A stretch of 11,298 bases of DNA, taken from positions 1 to 11,298 of the forward strand of contig JBJSXF010000100.1 of NCBI GenBank assembly GCA_046086225.1, in the 5' to 3' direction. The stretch's first letter is position 1; each line of letters opens with the position of its first letter. Below the pieces are notes generated by a model that worked only from the letters and a program-made list of their open reading frames with translations, searched no databases and was not told the DNA's origin. This stretch comes from JBJSXF01 sp046086225 (GTDB lineage Bacteria > Actinomycetota > Acidimicrobiia > IMCC26256 > PALSA-610). Below are positions 1 to 7,391 of this stretch, in pieces. A program made the position numbers and the translations under genes.

Positions 1-160
1 CGTCGGCGCGCACGCGCTCGATCTCGGCCGCGAGGGACTCGACGATCAGCGCGTTGACGCTGGTCCCCTTGACCCGCGCGACGGCCTCGGCCTGGTCAGC
101 GAGCTCCTCGGGCAGCCTGACTGTCGTCTGCTTTGTAATGAAACCATGATATCGCGGCAT
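1..160 (-). CDS. Ribbon-helix-helix (CopG/Arc-type) DNA-binding protein, partial; possible antitoxin
   Basis: Reading the minus strand from the ATG at 158-160 gives 53 codons without a stop, running off the left edge, so the C-terminus is missing. The N-terminal part contains TTVRLPEELADQAEAVARV followed by SVNALIVESLAAEIERV. This is the beta-strand plus two-helix pattern of ribbon-helix-helix proteins: a short strand TTVRL at about residues 12-16, then helices at about 18-30 and 34-50. Such proteins bind DNA as dimers through the strand, and many are antitoxins or small repressors, often 70-85 residues long. The first codons (TAT, CAT, ATT, ACA, AAG) are less GC-rich than the rest of the window. 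I see no convincing Shine-Dalgarno, so translation may be leaderless or the start may lie slightly downstream. A partner toxin, if any, would lie left of the window. The fold is fairly sure; the antitoxin role is only inference. Confidence 0.72.
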   Translation of the reverse strand, partial: MPRYHGFITKQTTVRLPEELADQAEAVARVKGTSVNALIVESLAAEIERVRAD

Positions 161-428
161 CACGACCCGGGTTACCCGTCGCCGTCAACTGGCCGTCGGG
201 GCGCGGGATGGGAGACCGGATATGACAAACATGTCCGAGCGGTCAGTTGGCCTGATGAGTCCGCCATGACGTCCCGACCGAGCTCGCCTATCCCCCGGGA
301 TCCACTGGCGGCGTGACCGATCCGTCGGCGATTCCGTAAGGTCACGTGAGGGTCACGCAGCCGATTCGGTGGCCTGAGCGGCCTCGTCCCAGGGTGCCGG
401 AAGCCGGCGCTGACCCGGACGTTCAAGT
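161..428. other. Non-coding spacer between the tRNA-Gly 3' end and the ribbon-helix-helix gene
   Basis: No supportable gene is seen here; an 84-codon open frame on the minus strand (172-426) has Arg/Pro-rich low-complexity content and looks spurious. A short GC hairpin (GCCGG-AAG-CCGGC, 396-408) lies about 20 bp beyond the tRNA 3' end and could help end its transcript, but it has only a 5-bp stem and no T-run. A second small inverted repeat, GGCC-N5-GGCC, lies at 371-383. I could not identify a clear promoter for the leftward gene. Confidence 0.5.
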
Positions 429-502
429 TGGAGCGGGTGACGAGAATCGAACTCGCGTTCTCAGCTTGGGAAGCTGATGTTCTGCCTCTGAACTACACCC
501 GC
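429..502 (-). tRNA. tRNA-Gly (anticodon CCC)
   Basis: The complement folds as a full cloverleaf. The acceptor stem is GCGGGTG/CACCCGC, the D-stem GTTC/GAAC, the anticodon stem TCAGC/GCTGA with loop TTCCCAA (anticodon CCC, reading GGG glycine codons), and the T-stem GCGAG/CTCGT with loop TTCGATT. A discriminator T and an encoded CCA at 429-431 complete a 74-nt gene. The variable loop is 4 nt, as usual for tRNA-Gly. It lies 31 bp downstream of the stop codon of the iron-sulfur oxidoreductase, on the same strand, so it may be co-transcribed or have its own promoter inside that gene's end. Confidence 0.96.
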
Positions 503-510
503 GGGGGATG

Positions 511-531
511 CCAACGGTAGCAAGCCGTCGG
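511..531 (-). terminator. Hairpin just after the oxidoreductase stop codon, possible intrinsic terminator
   Basis: On the minus strand CCGACGG and CCGTTGG form a 7-bp stem (one G-T pair) around a 7-nt loop, starting 2 bp after the stop codon of the iron-sulfur oxidoreductase. No T-run follows; the next bases are CATCCCCCG and then the tRNA. High-GC actinobacteria often use hairpins without U-tails, so this could be a terminator. It could equally be a structured leader of the tRNA transcript. Confidence 0.35.
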
Positions 532-533
532 GA

Positions 534-2717
534 TCAGGCGTTCTCGACCGCCTCCCAGAGGATCTCGGCGATGTCCTGCACCTGCACCTGCTCTTCGGCG
601 CCCTCACCCTTCACCCCGTCGTCGAACATGACGTAGCAGAAGGGGCAGGCGACGGCGATGCGGGAGGCCCCGGTGGCGATGGCCTCCTGGCTGCGCTCGG
701 TGTTGACCTTCTTGCCGGTGTCCTCCTCCATCCACATGCGGGCACCACCGGCGCCGCAGCACATGGCCCGGGTGCCGTTGCGCGGCATCTCGACGAGGTC
801 GACGCCGGCGAGCGAGCCGACGACCCGGCGGGGAGCGAGGTACACGTCGTTGTGGCGGCCGAGGTAGCAGGAGTCGTGGTAGGTGACCCGCTCCTCGAGG
901 GTGGCGCCCGCGAGCGAGAGTCGGCCGTCACGGACCAGCTCGTCGAGCAACTGCGAGTGGTGGATCACCTCGTAGTTGCCGCCGATCTGCGGGTACTCGT
1001 TGGCGAGCACGTTGAAGCAGTGCGGGCACTGGGTGATGATCTTCTTCACGCCCATGCCGTTGAACGTCTCGACGTTCTGCATGGCGAGCATCTGGAAGAT
1101 GTACTCGTTGCCGGCCCGCCGGGCCTGGTCGCCGTTGCACATCTCGCCCGCGCCGAGGATGGCGAAGTCGATGCCGGCCCGCTGGAGGAGCTTGGAGAGG
1201 GCCCGGGCCGTCTTCTTGTTGCGGTCGTCGAAGCTGCCCGCGCAGCCCACGAAGTAGAGGTACTCGTGGTCGAACTCATCGCCGGGCTCCACGATCTCGA
1301 CGCCCTCGACCGACGCGGCCCAGTCGCCCCGCTCGCCCTGGTTCATGCCGTAGACGTTGCCCGAGTTCTCCATCGACCGGAACGTGTTGCCGAGCTGCAC
1401 CGGGAAGTCGCTCTCCATGAGGGCGAGGTAGCGGCGCATGTCGAGGATCTTGTCGAGGATCTCGATGTTGACCGGGCAGATCTCGTCGCAGGCCTTGCAC
1501 GACGTGCACGACCACAGCTCCTCGGGCGTGATGCGCTCGAACACCGAGTTGGCCGAGATGGTGATCTCGCGGTCGGTGCTCACCGTGGGCGACACGACCG
1601 GGTCGCCGGTGGCGTCCATGACCTCGCCGACCTTGAGCACGATTTCGCGCGGGTCGAGCGGCTTGCCCGTGTTCTGGGCCGGGCAGACCGACGTGCAGCG
1701 CCCGCACACCGTGCAGGCGTCGGCGTCGAAGAGCTGCTTCCAGGTGAAGTCCTCGATCTTGACCGCGCCGAACGACTCGAGATCGGTCTCCATGAGGTTG
1801 GGCATCGGCTTCATCGCGCCCTTGGGGCGCTCACGGTCGCGCAGGTACATGTTCATCGGTGACGTGAACATGTGCCGCAGCTTCGTGGTGGGGATCATCA
1901 CCAGGAACACGAGGAACGACACCACGTGCACGACCCACATCCAGCGGTGCACGTTCTCCAGGGTGTTGACCGACCAGGTGTCGACGAGGCCAGAGAGCGG
2001 GTAGCCGACGATCGACCATTCCTCGAAGGCGGGCCGACCCTCGAAGGCGATGCGCAGGGCCTCGGCGAGGAAGCCGGTGATGCCGAGCAGGGCGAGGGAG
2101 CCGAGGATCAGCGCGTCCTCGGGCTTCGTCTTGATGCGGATCCGGTACGGGCGCTGGATGTAGCGCCGCACGATCGCCCAGCCGACGCCGATGAGGAAGA
2201 CCACGCCGGCGATGTCGGCGGCCATGGCGTAGGCCTGGTAGGTGCGGCCGTTGAGGAACTTGAGCGACTCGGGGACCTGGTGGTCGATCTCGAGGAGCAC
2301 CGTGGCGATGAACAGCCCGACGAAGCCGAAGTAGAGGAAGGAGTGCATGAGCCCCGCGGCCGAGTCGCGGAGCAGGGTCTTCATCCAGACGCCGGCCCGG
2401 AAGTCGCGCAGGCGGCGCTTCACGTTGGCCCGGGTCGTGCGGCGGTCGTCGGGGCCGCCCCGCTGGTAGTTGCGGACTCGTTGGGCCGAGAGCCAGGCGA
2501 CGATCAGCAGCATCACGGCCAGCACGCCGTAGAAGGCGGTCTTCAGCGGGGTCGGGATGTTGATGAACACCTCACGGTGGATGGGCGACTCCTCCTTCCA
2601 GCCGGTGACGGAAGGAGCGATGCCGCTCGCCACGGTGAAGATCGCGGTGAGGACACCGACCCCGAGGACGACCTGGGAGGCCTTCGGGGTTCGGGAGGGA
2701 GTGGGGAGACGCCGCAT
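534..2717 (-). CDS. Membrane-bound iron-sulfur oxidoreductase (DsrM/HdrD-like; EtfD/Rv0338c-type (Fe-S)-binding protein)
   Basis: This 727-aa protein fuses a membrane cytochrome b-like part to a cytoplasmic iron-sulfur part. About six hydrophobic segments are visible (near residues 15-35, 60-78, 122-142, 165-183, 202-222 and 258-277), with His125, His257 and His264 as possible haem ligands (NarI/DsrM-like). Two 4Fe-4S motifs follow: Cys335/338/341/345 and Cys404/407/410/414. Two CCG cysteine-rich domains come next, with Cys492, Cys527, Cys564/567 and Cys617, Cys653-654, Cys691/694, as in HdrB/HdrD and GlpC. This order matches the actinobacterial family whose mycobacterial member EtfD (Rv0338c) is proposed to pass electrons from ETF of fatty-acid oxidation to menaquinone. 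A quinone-reducing role here is inference. An in-frame TAG lies five codons upstream, so ATG at 2717 is the earliest ATG; no good ribosome site is seen. It lies 47 bp after the cyclic-nucleotide-domain gene, probably in one operon. The fold and cofactors are sure; the donor is not. Confidence 0.88.
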   Translation of the reverse strand: MRRLPTPSRTPKASQVVLGVGVLTAIFTVASGIAPSVTGWKEESPIHREVFINIPTPLKTAFYGVLAVMLLIVAWLSAQRVRNYQRGGPDDRRTTRANVKRRLRDFRAGVWMKTLLRDSAAGLMHSFLYFGFVGLFIATVLLEIDHQVPESLKFLNGRTYQAYAMAADIAGVVFLIGVGWAIVRRYIQRPYRIRIKTKPEDALILGSLALLGITGFLAEALRIAFEGRPAFEEWSIVGYPLSGLVDTWSVNTLENVHRWMWVVHVVSFLVFLVMIPTTKLRHMFTSPMNMYLRDRERPKGAMKPMPNLMETDLESFGAVKIEDFTWKQLFDADACTVCGRCTSVCPAQNTGKPLDPREIVLKVGEVMDATGDPVVSPTVSTDREITISANSVFERITPEELWSCTSCKACDEICPVNIEILDKILDMRRYLALMESDFPVQLGNTFRSMENSGNVYGMNQGERGDWAASVEGVEIVEPGDEFDHEYLYFVGCAGSFDDRNKKTARALSKLLQRAGIDFAILGAGEMCNGDQARRAGNEYIFQMLAMQNVETFNGMGVKKIITQCPHCFNVLANEYPQIGGNYEVIHHSQLLDELVRDGRLSLAGATLEERVTYHDSCYLGRHNDVYLAPRRVVGSLAGVDLVEMPRNGTRAMCCGAGGARMWMEEDTGKKVNTERSQEAIATGASRIAVACPFCYVMFDDGVKGEGAEEQVQVQDIAEILWEAVENA

Positions 2718-2764
2718 CAGGGCGGGAATCTACTGCCCGGTACGGGAACGACCCGGGTGGCGGG

Positions 2765-3193
2765 TCACTGCACGCTGCGGGCGTCGGCGTCGCGGACGCG
2801 ACGGGCCAACGCGGTGAGCAGCTTGTGCGCGAATCCGGGGACCTCGTCGACGATTGCCGAGAACTCCCGCTGGCCGAGCACGGCGAGCTCCATGTCGGTC
2901 TCGGCGACGACCGACGCGTTGCGCGGCGCCCGGTCGAGCAGGGCGAGCTCACCGAAGGAGGCGCCGGGGCCGATCGTCGCCACCTTGCGCCCGTGGCGGG
3001 TCACCTTGGCCTGACCCTCGAGGATCACGAAGAACTCGTGGCCGAGTTCTCCCTCGGAGACGAGCTCCTTGCCCGCCCGGACCTGGATGTCCTCGGCCCG
3101 TCGGGCCACGAGGCGGAGGTCCTTGGCCGAGAGCGCCCCGAAGAGGGGGACGTCACGGAGGTGGTCGAGGAATGCGTCTGCGCGCCGCGCCAT
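2765..3193 (-). CDS. Stand-alone cyclic nucleotide-binding domain protein
   Basis: A 142-aa protein that is almost entirely one Crp/PKA-type cyclic-nucleotide-binding domain. It begins with FLDHLRDVPLFGALSAKDL (about residues 8-26), has the G-H-E-FFVILEGQAKV strand pair (51-64), and carries a complete phosphate-binding cassette FGELALLDRAPRNASV at about 80-95. The cassette keeps the Gly-Glu pair and the Arg that in the family bind the ribose and cyclic phosphate, so ligand binding is plausible. No C-terminal helix-turn-helix is present, so this is not a Crp-type transcription factor; it ends in a short helix (about 121-139). It probably acts as a sensor or adaptor. It precedes the membrane iron-sulfur oxidoreductase on the same strand by 47 bp, suggesting cotranscription. 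The ATG is bounded by an in-frame TAG four codons upstream. The nature of the ligand and partner cannot be told from sequence. Confidence 0.87.
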   Translation of the reverse strand: MARRADAFLDHLRDVPLFGALSAKDLRLVARRAEDIQVRAGKELVSEGELGHEFFVILEGQAKVTRHGRKVATIGPGASFGELALLDRAPRNASVVAETDMELAVLGQREFSAIVDEVPGFAHKLLTALARRVRDADARSVQ

Positions 3194-3216
3194 GCCCGGA
3201 ACCTAGCGCTTCCCCT

Positions 3217-3260
3217 CGGGTGGGGGGCGGGAGGAGCGGGTGGGGGGCGGGAGGAGCGGG
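3217..3260. repeat. Perfect 20-bp G-rich tandem duplication (about 2.2 copies), potential G-quadruplex
   Basis: A 20-bp unit occupying 3221-3240 is repeated exactly at 3241-3260, and the CGGG before it (3217-3220) matches the unit's end. Plus-strand G-runs of 3, 6, 3, 3, 6 and 3 bases (3218-3251) are separated by loops of 1, 1, 6, 1 and 1 nt, which satisfies the usual G-quadruplex pattern. The repeat begins 24 bp upstream of the start codon of the cyclic-nucleotide-domain gene and about 70 bp upstream of the dnaK promoter. Confidence 0.85.
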
Positions 3261-3269
3261 CCGGACGGG

Positions 3270-3317
3270 GGATTTCGGCGGGACGGGGGAAATCCGGGGA
3301 ATGCGGGAATACCCGGA
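3270..3317. repeat. Inverted repeats upstream of the dnaK promoter
   Basis: GGATTTC (3270-3276) is matched by its exact complement GAAATCC (3289-3295) across 12 bp. TCCGGG (3293-3298) is matched by CCCGGA (3312-3317) across 13 bp. They lie directly upstream of the dnaK -35 region in the divergent intergenic space. They could be protein-binding sites or a hairpin ending leftward or rightward transcription; there is no other evidence for either. Confidence 0.35.
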
Positions 3318-3327
3318 CCCCCGATGG

Positions 3328-3348
3328 GTTGACAACGTCGTTATCAAC
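3328..3348. promoter_or_regulatory. HAIR-like inverted repeat, probable HspR operator
   Basis: Arms GTTGACAAC (3328-3336) and GTTATCAAC (3340-3348) are inverted copies with one mismatch around a 3-bp centre GTC. The known HspR site HAIR is CTTGAGT-N7-ACTCAAG, whose core can be written TTGA-N11-TCAA. This site has exactly that TTGA-N11-TCAA geometry but differs at the flanking and inner positions. It overlaps the presumed -35 of dnaK, as expected for a repressor site, and hspR lies in the same operon. Assigning it to HspR is inference from geometry and context. Confidence 0.62.
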
Positions 3349-3355
3349 TTATGCT
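3329..3355 (+). promoter_or_regulatory. Probable promoter of the dnaK operon
   Basis: A perfect -35 hexamer TTGACA lies at 3329-3334, and TATGCT (3350-3355) is the best -10 candidate. The spacing is 15 bp, shorter than the ideal 17. A start near 3361 would leave a leader of roughly 80 nt before dnaK. The overlap with the HAIR-like palindrome supports this as the regulated heat-shock promoter. Confidence 0.5.
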
Positions 3356-3390
3356 CCATCGGAGCGCTCAATCGACCCGCAACCCCCGTT

Positions 3391-3409
3391 CCCGGTCCCC
3401 GGGGCCGGG
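3391..3409 (+). promoter_or_regulatory. GC hairpin in the dnaK leader
   Basis: CCCGG (3391-3395) pairs with CCGGG (3405-3409), and the inside (TCCCCGGGG) can partly pair too. It sits in the presumed 5' untranslated leader about 30 nt before the dnaK start codon. It could be a structured leader element affecting mRNA stability or translation; any regulatory role is speculative. Confidence 0.3.
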
Positions 3410-3430
3410 TATCCCCCTCATCAGACCCTC

Positions 3431-3435
3431 GGAGG
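3431..3435 (+). promoter_or_regulatory. Shine-Dalgarno of dnaK, fixes the start codon
   Basis: GGAGG lies 5 nt before the ATG at 3441, which begins MSKAVGIDLGTTNS, the universal DnaK start. This rules out the in-frame ATG at 3351, which would add 30 unrelated residues and overlaps the promoter. Confidence 0.9.
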
Positions 3436-3440
3436 CAGCA

Positions 3441-5272
<1,832 letters not shown>

Positions 5273-5273
<1 letters not shown>

Positions 5274-5839
5274 TGGCGGCCGAAGACCACGGCCCGGCTC
5301 CCGACCCGGAGCCGGGCCCCGGGTCGGCCGACGACGCCGTGGCCGATGCGCTCGCCGACGACACGGTCGCGGCCGCCGAGGCGATCCTCGCCGGGGATCT
5401 CGACGAGTTGCGCCGCGAGCGCGACGAACTCCTCGACCTCTCCCGCCGCTTGCAGGCCGACTTCGAGAACTTCCGCAAGCGCATGGCGCGCGAGCAGACC
5501 GAGGTCACCGAGCGGGCGACGGTCGGGCTCATCGAGCGGCTGCTGCCCGTGCTCGACAGCTTCGAGCTCGCGCTCGGGAGCATGGCCCGGGTCGAGGTCG
5601 ACGAACAGGTGCGCAAGGGCGTCGAGCTGGTGTTCGCGGGGCTCACCGATGTGCTCACCGGCGAGGGGCTCGAGCGCATCGACGCGCTCGACGCGCCGTT
5701 CGATCCCAACGAGCACGAGGCGGTGCTCCACGACGACGGCGACGCCGAGCCGCGCGTCGCCGAGGTGCTGCGTTCGGGGTGGCGGCTGAAGGGGCGCGTC
5801 GTGCGGCCCGCGATGGTGAAGGTGACGAGGGAAGGCTGA
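5273..5839 (+). CDS. grpE: Nucleotide exchange factor GrpE
   Basis: A 188-aa cytoplasmic homodimer that releases ADP from DnaK. The acidic, disordered N-terminus (1-40) is followed by the long dimer helix (about 42-100: LDELRRERDELLDLSRRLQ, then ADFENFRKRM). The C-terminal beta domain carries the family signature FDPNEHEAV (143-151) and V-EVLRSGWRLKGRVVRPAMVKV (162-184), which contacts the DnaK nucleotide-binding domain. The ATG at 5273 shares its A with the dnaK stop (TGATG) and has no ribosome site of its own, so translation is probably coupled to dnaK. It ends 1 bp before the dnaJ start. Length and motifs are normal. Confidence 0.97.
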
Positions 5840-5840
5840 G

Positions 5841-7013
5841 GTGACGGCCCAGCGCGAGTGGTTCGAGAAGGACTACTACGCCGTGCTCGGGGTGGCCGCG
5901 GGCGTCTCCGACAAGGAGCTCTCGAAGGCCTACAAGCAGCTGGCGAAGCGGTACCACCCCGACGCCAACGCCGGTGACGCCGCGGCCGAGGAGCGGTTCA
6001 AGGAGATCTCGGCCGCGTACGACGTGCTGGGCGACCCGAAGAAGCGTGCCGAGTACGACGAGGTGCGGCGCATGGCCGCCGCGGGTGCCGGGCCCGGCGG
6101 GGCCGGCGGATTCGGGCCCGGGGGCTTCGGCGGCGGGTTCGGTCCGGGTGCGGGCGGTGCCCGGTTCGAGGGCGATCTCGGCGGTCTCTTCGGCAACCTC
6201 TTCGGTGGCGGTCGGCGGGGTCGGCGTCCGGCCGGACCCGAGCCGGGTCAGGACCTCGAGACCGAGCTCCACCTCTCGTTCGATGCGGCGGTGCACGGCA
6301 TCACGGCCCCGGTGCGCTTCCGTTCCGACGCGTCGTGCTCGACCTGCTCGGGGTCGGGTGCGGCACCGGGCACCCAGCCCGAGACCTGCGGCGAGTGCGG
6401 CGGGCACGGGGCGGTCGCGGTCGACCAGGGCCCGTTCTCGTTCTCCCAGCCCTGCGGTCGCTGCGGCGGTCGGGGCCAGGTCGTGGCGCACCCGTGCCCG
6501 ACGTGTCGGGGTCGCGGGGTCGAGGTGCGCAGCCGTGAGGTGAAGGTGCGGGTGCCCGCAGGGGTCACCGACGGCCAGCGCATCCGGGTGAAGGGGCGGG
6601 GCGCGGCGGGGGCGAACGGCGGTCCGCCCGGCGACTTGTACGTCGTCGTTCGGGTACAGCCCGACGCGGTGTTCGGCCGCTCGGGTCGTGATCTCACCGT
6701 GCGCCTCCCGGTGACGTTCGCCGAGGCGGCGATGGGCGCGAGCGTGCGGGTGCCGACCCTCGGCGACCCCGTGACGGTGAGGATCCCGCCGGGCACCCCC
6801 GCGGGCAAGGTGCTGCGGGTGCGGGGCCGGGGCGTGCCCGCCGAAGGCCGCAAGGAGGTCGGCGACCTGCTCGTCACCGTCGAGGTGCAGGTGCCGACCG
6901 GGCTCACCGACGAGCAGCGCGCGGCGATCGACGCGCTCGGCCGGGTGCTCGACGCCGACCCGCGGGCCGAGCTGTTCGCGGCGAACGAACGGAGGACGAA
7001 CGGTGCTGCCTGA
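5841..7013 (+). CDS. dnaJ: Co-chaperone DnaJ (type I Hsp40)
   Basis: A 390-aa protein that delivers substrates to DnaK and stimulates its ATPase. The J domain (about 10-75) contains the essential HPD at 39-41. A Gly/Phe-rich linker spans about 80-125. The zinc-binding domain has all four CxxCxGxG-type repeats: CSTCSGSG (166-173), CGECGGHG (183-190), CGRCGGRG (205-212) and CPTCRGRG (219-226). Two beta-barrel substrate domains fill the C-terminal half. The start REWFEKDYYAVLGV is typical of the DnaJ1 paralogue found inside actinobacterial dnaK operons. The start is GTG at 5841, 1 bp after the grpE stop, with AGGGAAGG ending 5 nt upstream. The last 11 bp overlap hspR. All functional motifs are intact. 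Confidence 0.97.
   Translation: MTAQREWFEKDYYAVLGVAAGVSDKELSKAYKQLAKRYHPDANAGDAAAEERFKEISAAYDVLGDPKKRAEYDEVRRMAAAGAGPGGAGGFGPGGFGGGFGPGAGGARFEGDLGGLFGNLFGGGRRGRRPAGPEPGQDLETELHLSFDAAVHGITAPVRFRSDASCSTCSGSGAAPGTQPETCGECGGHGAVAVDQGPFSFSQPCGRCGGRGQVVAHPCPTCRGRGVEVRSREVKVRVPAGVTDGQRIRVKGRGAAGANGGPPGDLYVVVRVQPDAVFGRSGRDLTVRLPVTFAEAAMGASVRVPTLGDPVTVRIPPGTPAGKVLRVRGRGVPAEGRKEVGDLLVTVEVQVPTGLTDEQRAAIDALGRVLDADPRAELFAANERRTNGAA
6991..6995 (+). promoter_or_regulatory. Shine-Dalgarno of hspR, inside the dnaJ end
   Basis: GGAGG lies 7 nt before the GTG at 7003. It supports GTG as the hspR start and an 11-bp overlap with dnaJ, giving coupled translation. Confidence 0.8.
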
Positions 7014-7389
7014 GGAACGTGCCCTCTACTTCATCTCGGTGGCGGCTGAGCTGGCGGGCGTCCACCCGCAGACCCTGCGCATCTACGAGCGCAAGGGGCT
7101 GCTCTCGCCGGCTCGCACGAGCGGCCGCAGTCGGCGCTACTCCGAACGCGACATCGCGTTGCTGCGGCGCATCCAGGAGCTCACCAACGACGGGGTGTCG
7201 CTCGCGGGCGTGCAGCGGATCCTGGCCCTCGAAGCCGAGTTGGAGGCGGCGCGCGACCGCATCGCCCGGCTCGAGGCCCGGCTCGACGCGACCCGCCGCG
7301 AAGCCGACGAACAGATCGCAGCCGTCCACCGGCAGTACCGCCACGACATCGTCCCGTTCCGGCCCAACCCGATCGTGAGACTGAGGTAG
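7003..7389 (+). CDS. hspR: Heat-shock repressor HspR (MerR family)
   Basis: A 128-aa MerR-family DNA-binding protein. The winged helix-turn-helix is at about residues 9-75: FISVAAELAGVHPQTLRIYE (10-29), KGLLSPARTSGRSRRYSERD (31-50) and then a second helix pair up to VQRILALE. A coiled coil (about 72-110) gives dimerisation, and a short basic/hydrophobic tail ends the protein. This pattern closely matches HspR of Streptomyces and Mycobacterium, which binds HAIR repeats together with DnaK as co-repressor and turns off the dnaK operon and often clpB. Its place directly after dnaJ is the classic one. The GTG start has a good GGAGG, and the gene overlaps dnaJ by 11 bp. It ends in TAG, which shows that TAG is used as a normal stop in this genome. 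The likely target is the inverted repeat at 3328-3348. Confidence 0.95.
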   Translation: MLPEERALYFISVAAELAGVHPQTLRIYERKGLLSPARTSGRSRRYSERDIALLRRIQELTNDGVSLAGVQRILALEAELEAARDRIARLEARLDATRREADEQIAAVHRQYRHDIVPFRPNPIVRLR

Positions 7390-7391
7390 CC

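Noticed and set aside
172..426. 84-codon minus-strand open frame between the tRNA and the ribbon-helix-helix gene
   Set aside because: Arg/Pro-rich text without domain features, no ribosome site, and it overlaps the region just after the tRNA 3' end.
852..3014. Long plus-strand open frames opposite the iron-sulfur oxidoreductase (852-1862 and 1872-3014)
   Set aside because: They mirror strongly conserved minus-strand genes, show no domain motifs, and have the composition of GC-bias shadows.
3351..3440. Alternative upstream start for dnaK at the ATG at 3351
   Set aside because: It overlaps the -10 region and adds 30 residues unlike any DnaK; the GGAGG before 3441 and the universal N-terminus fix the start at 3441.
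3361..3440. CIRCE element (HrcA operator) upstream of dnaK
   Set aside because: No TTAGCACTC-N9-GAGTGCTAA or near match is seen; the only strong palindrome has HAIR-like geometry.
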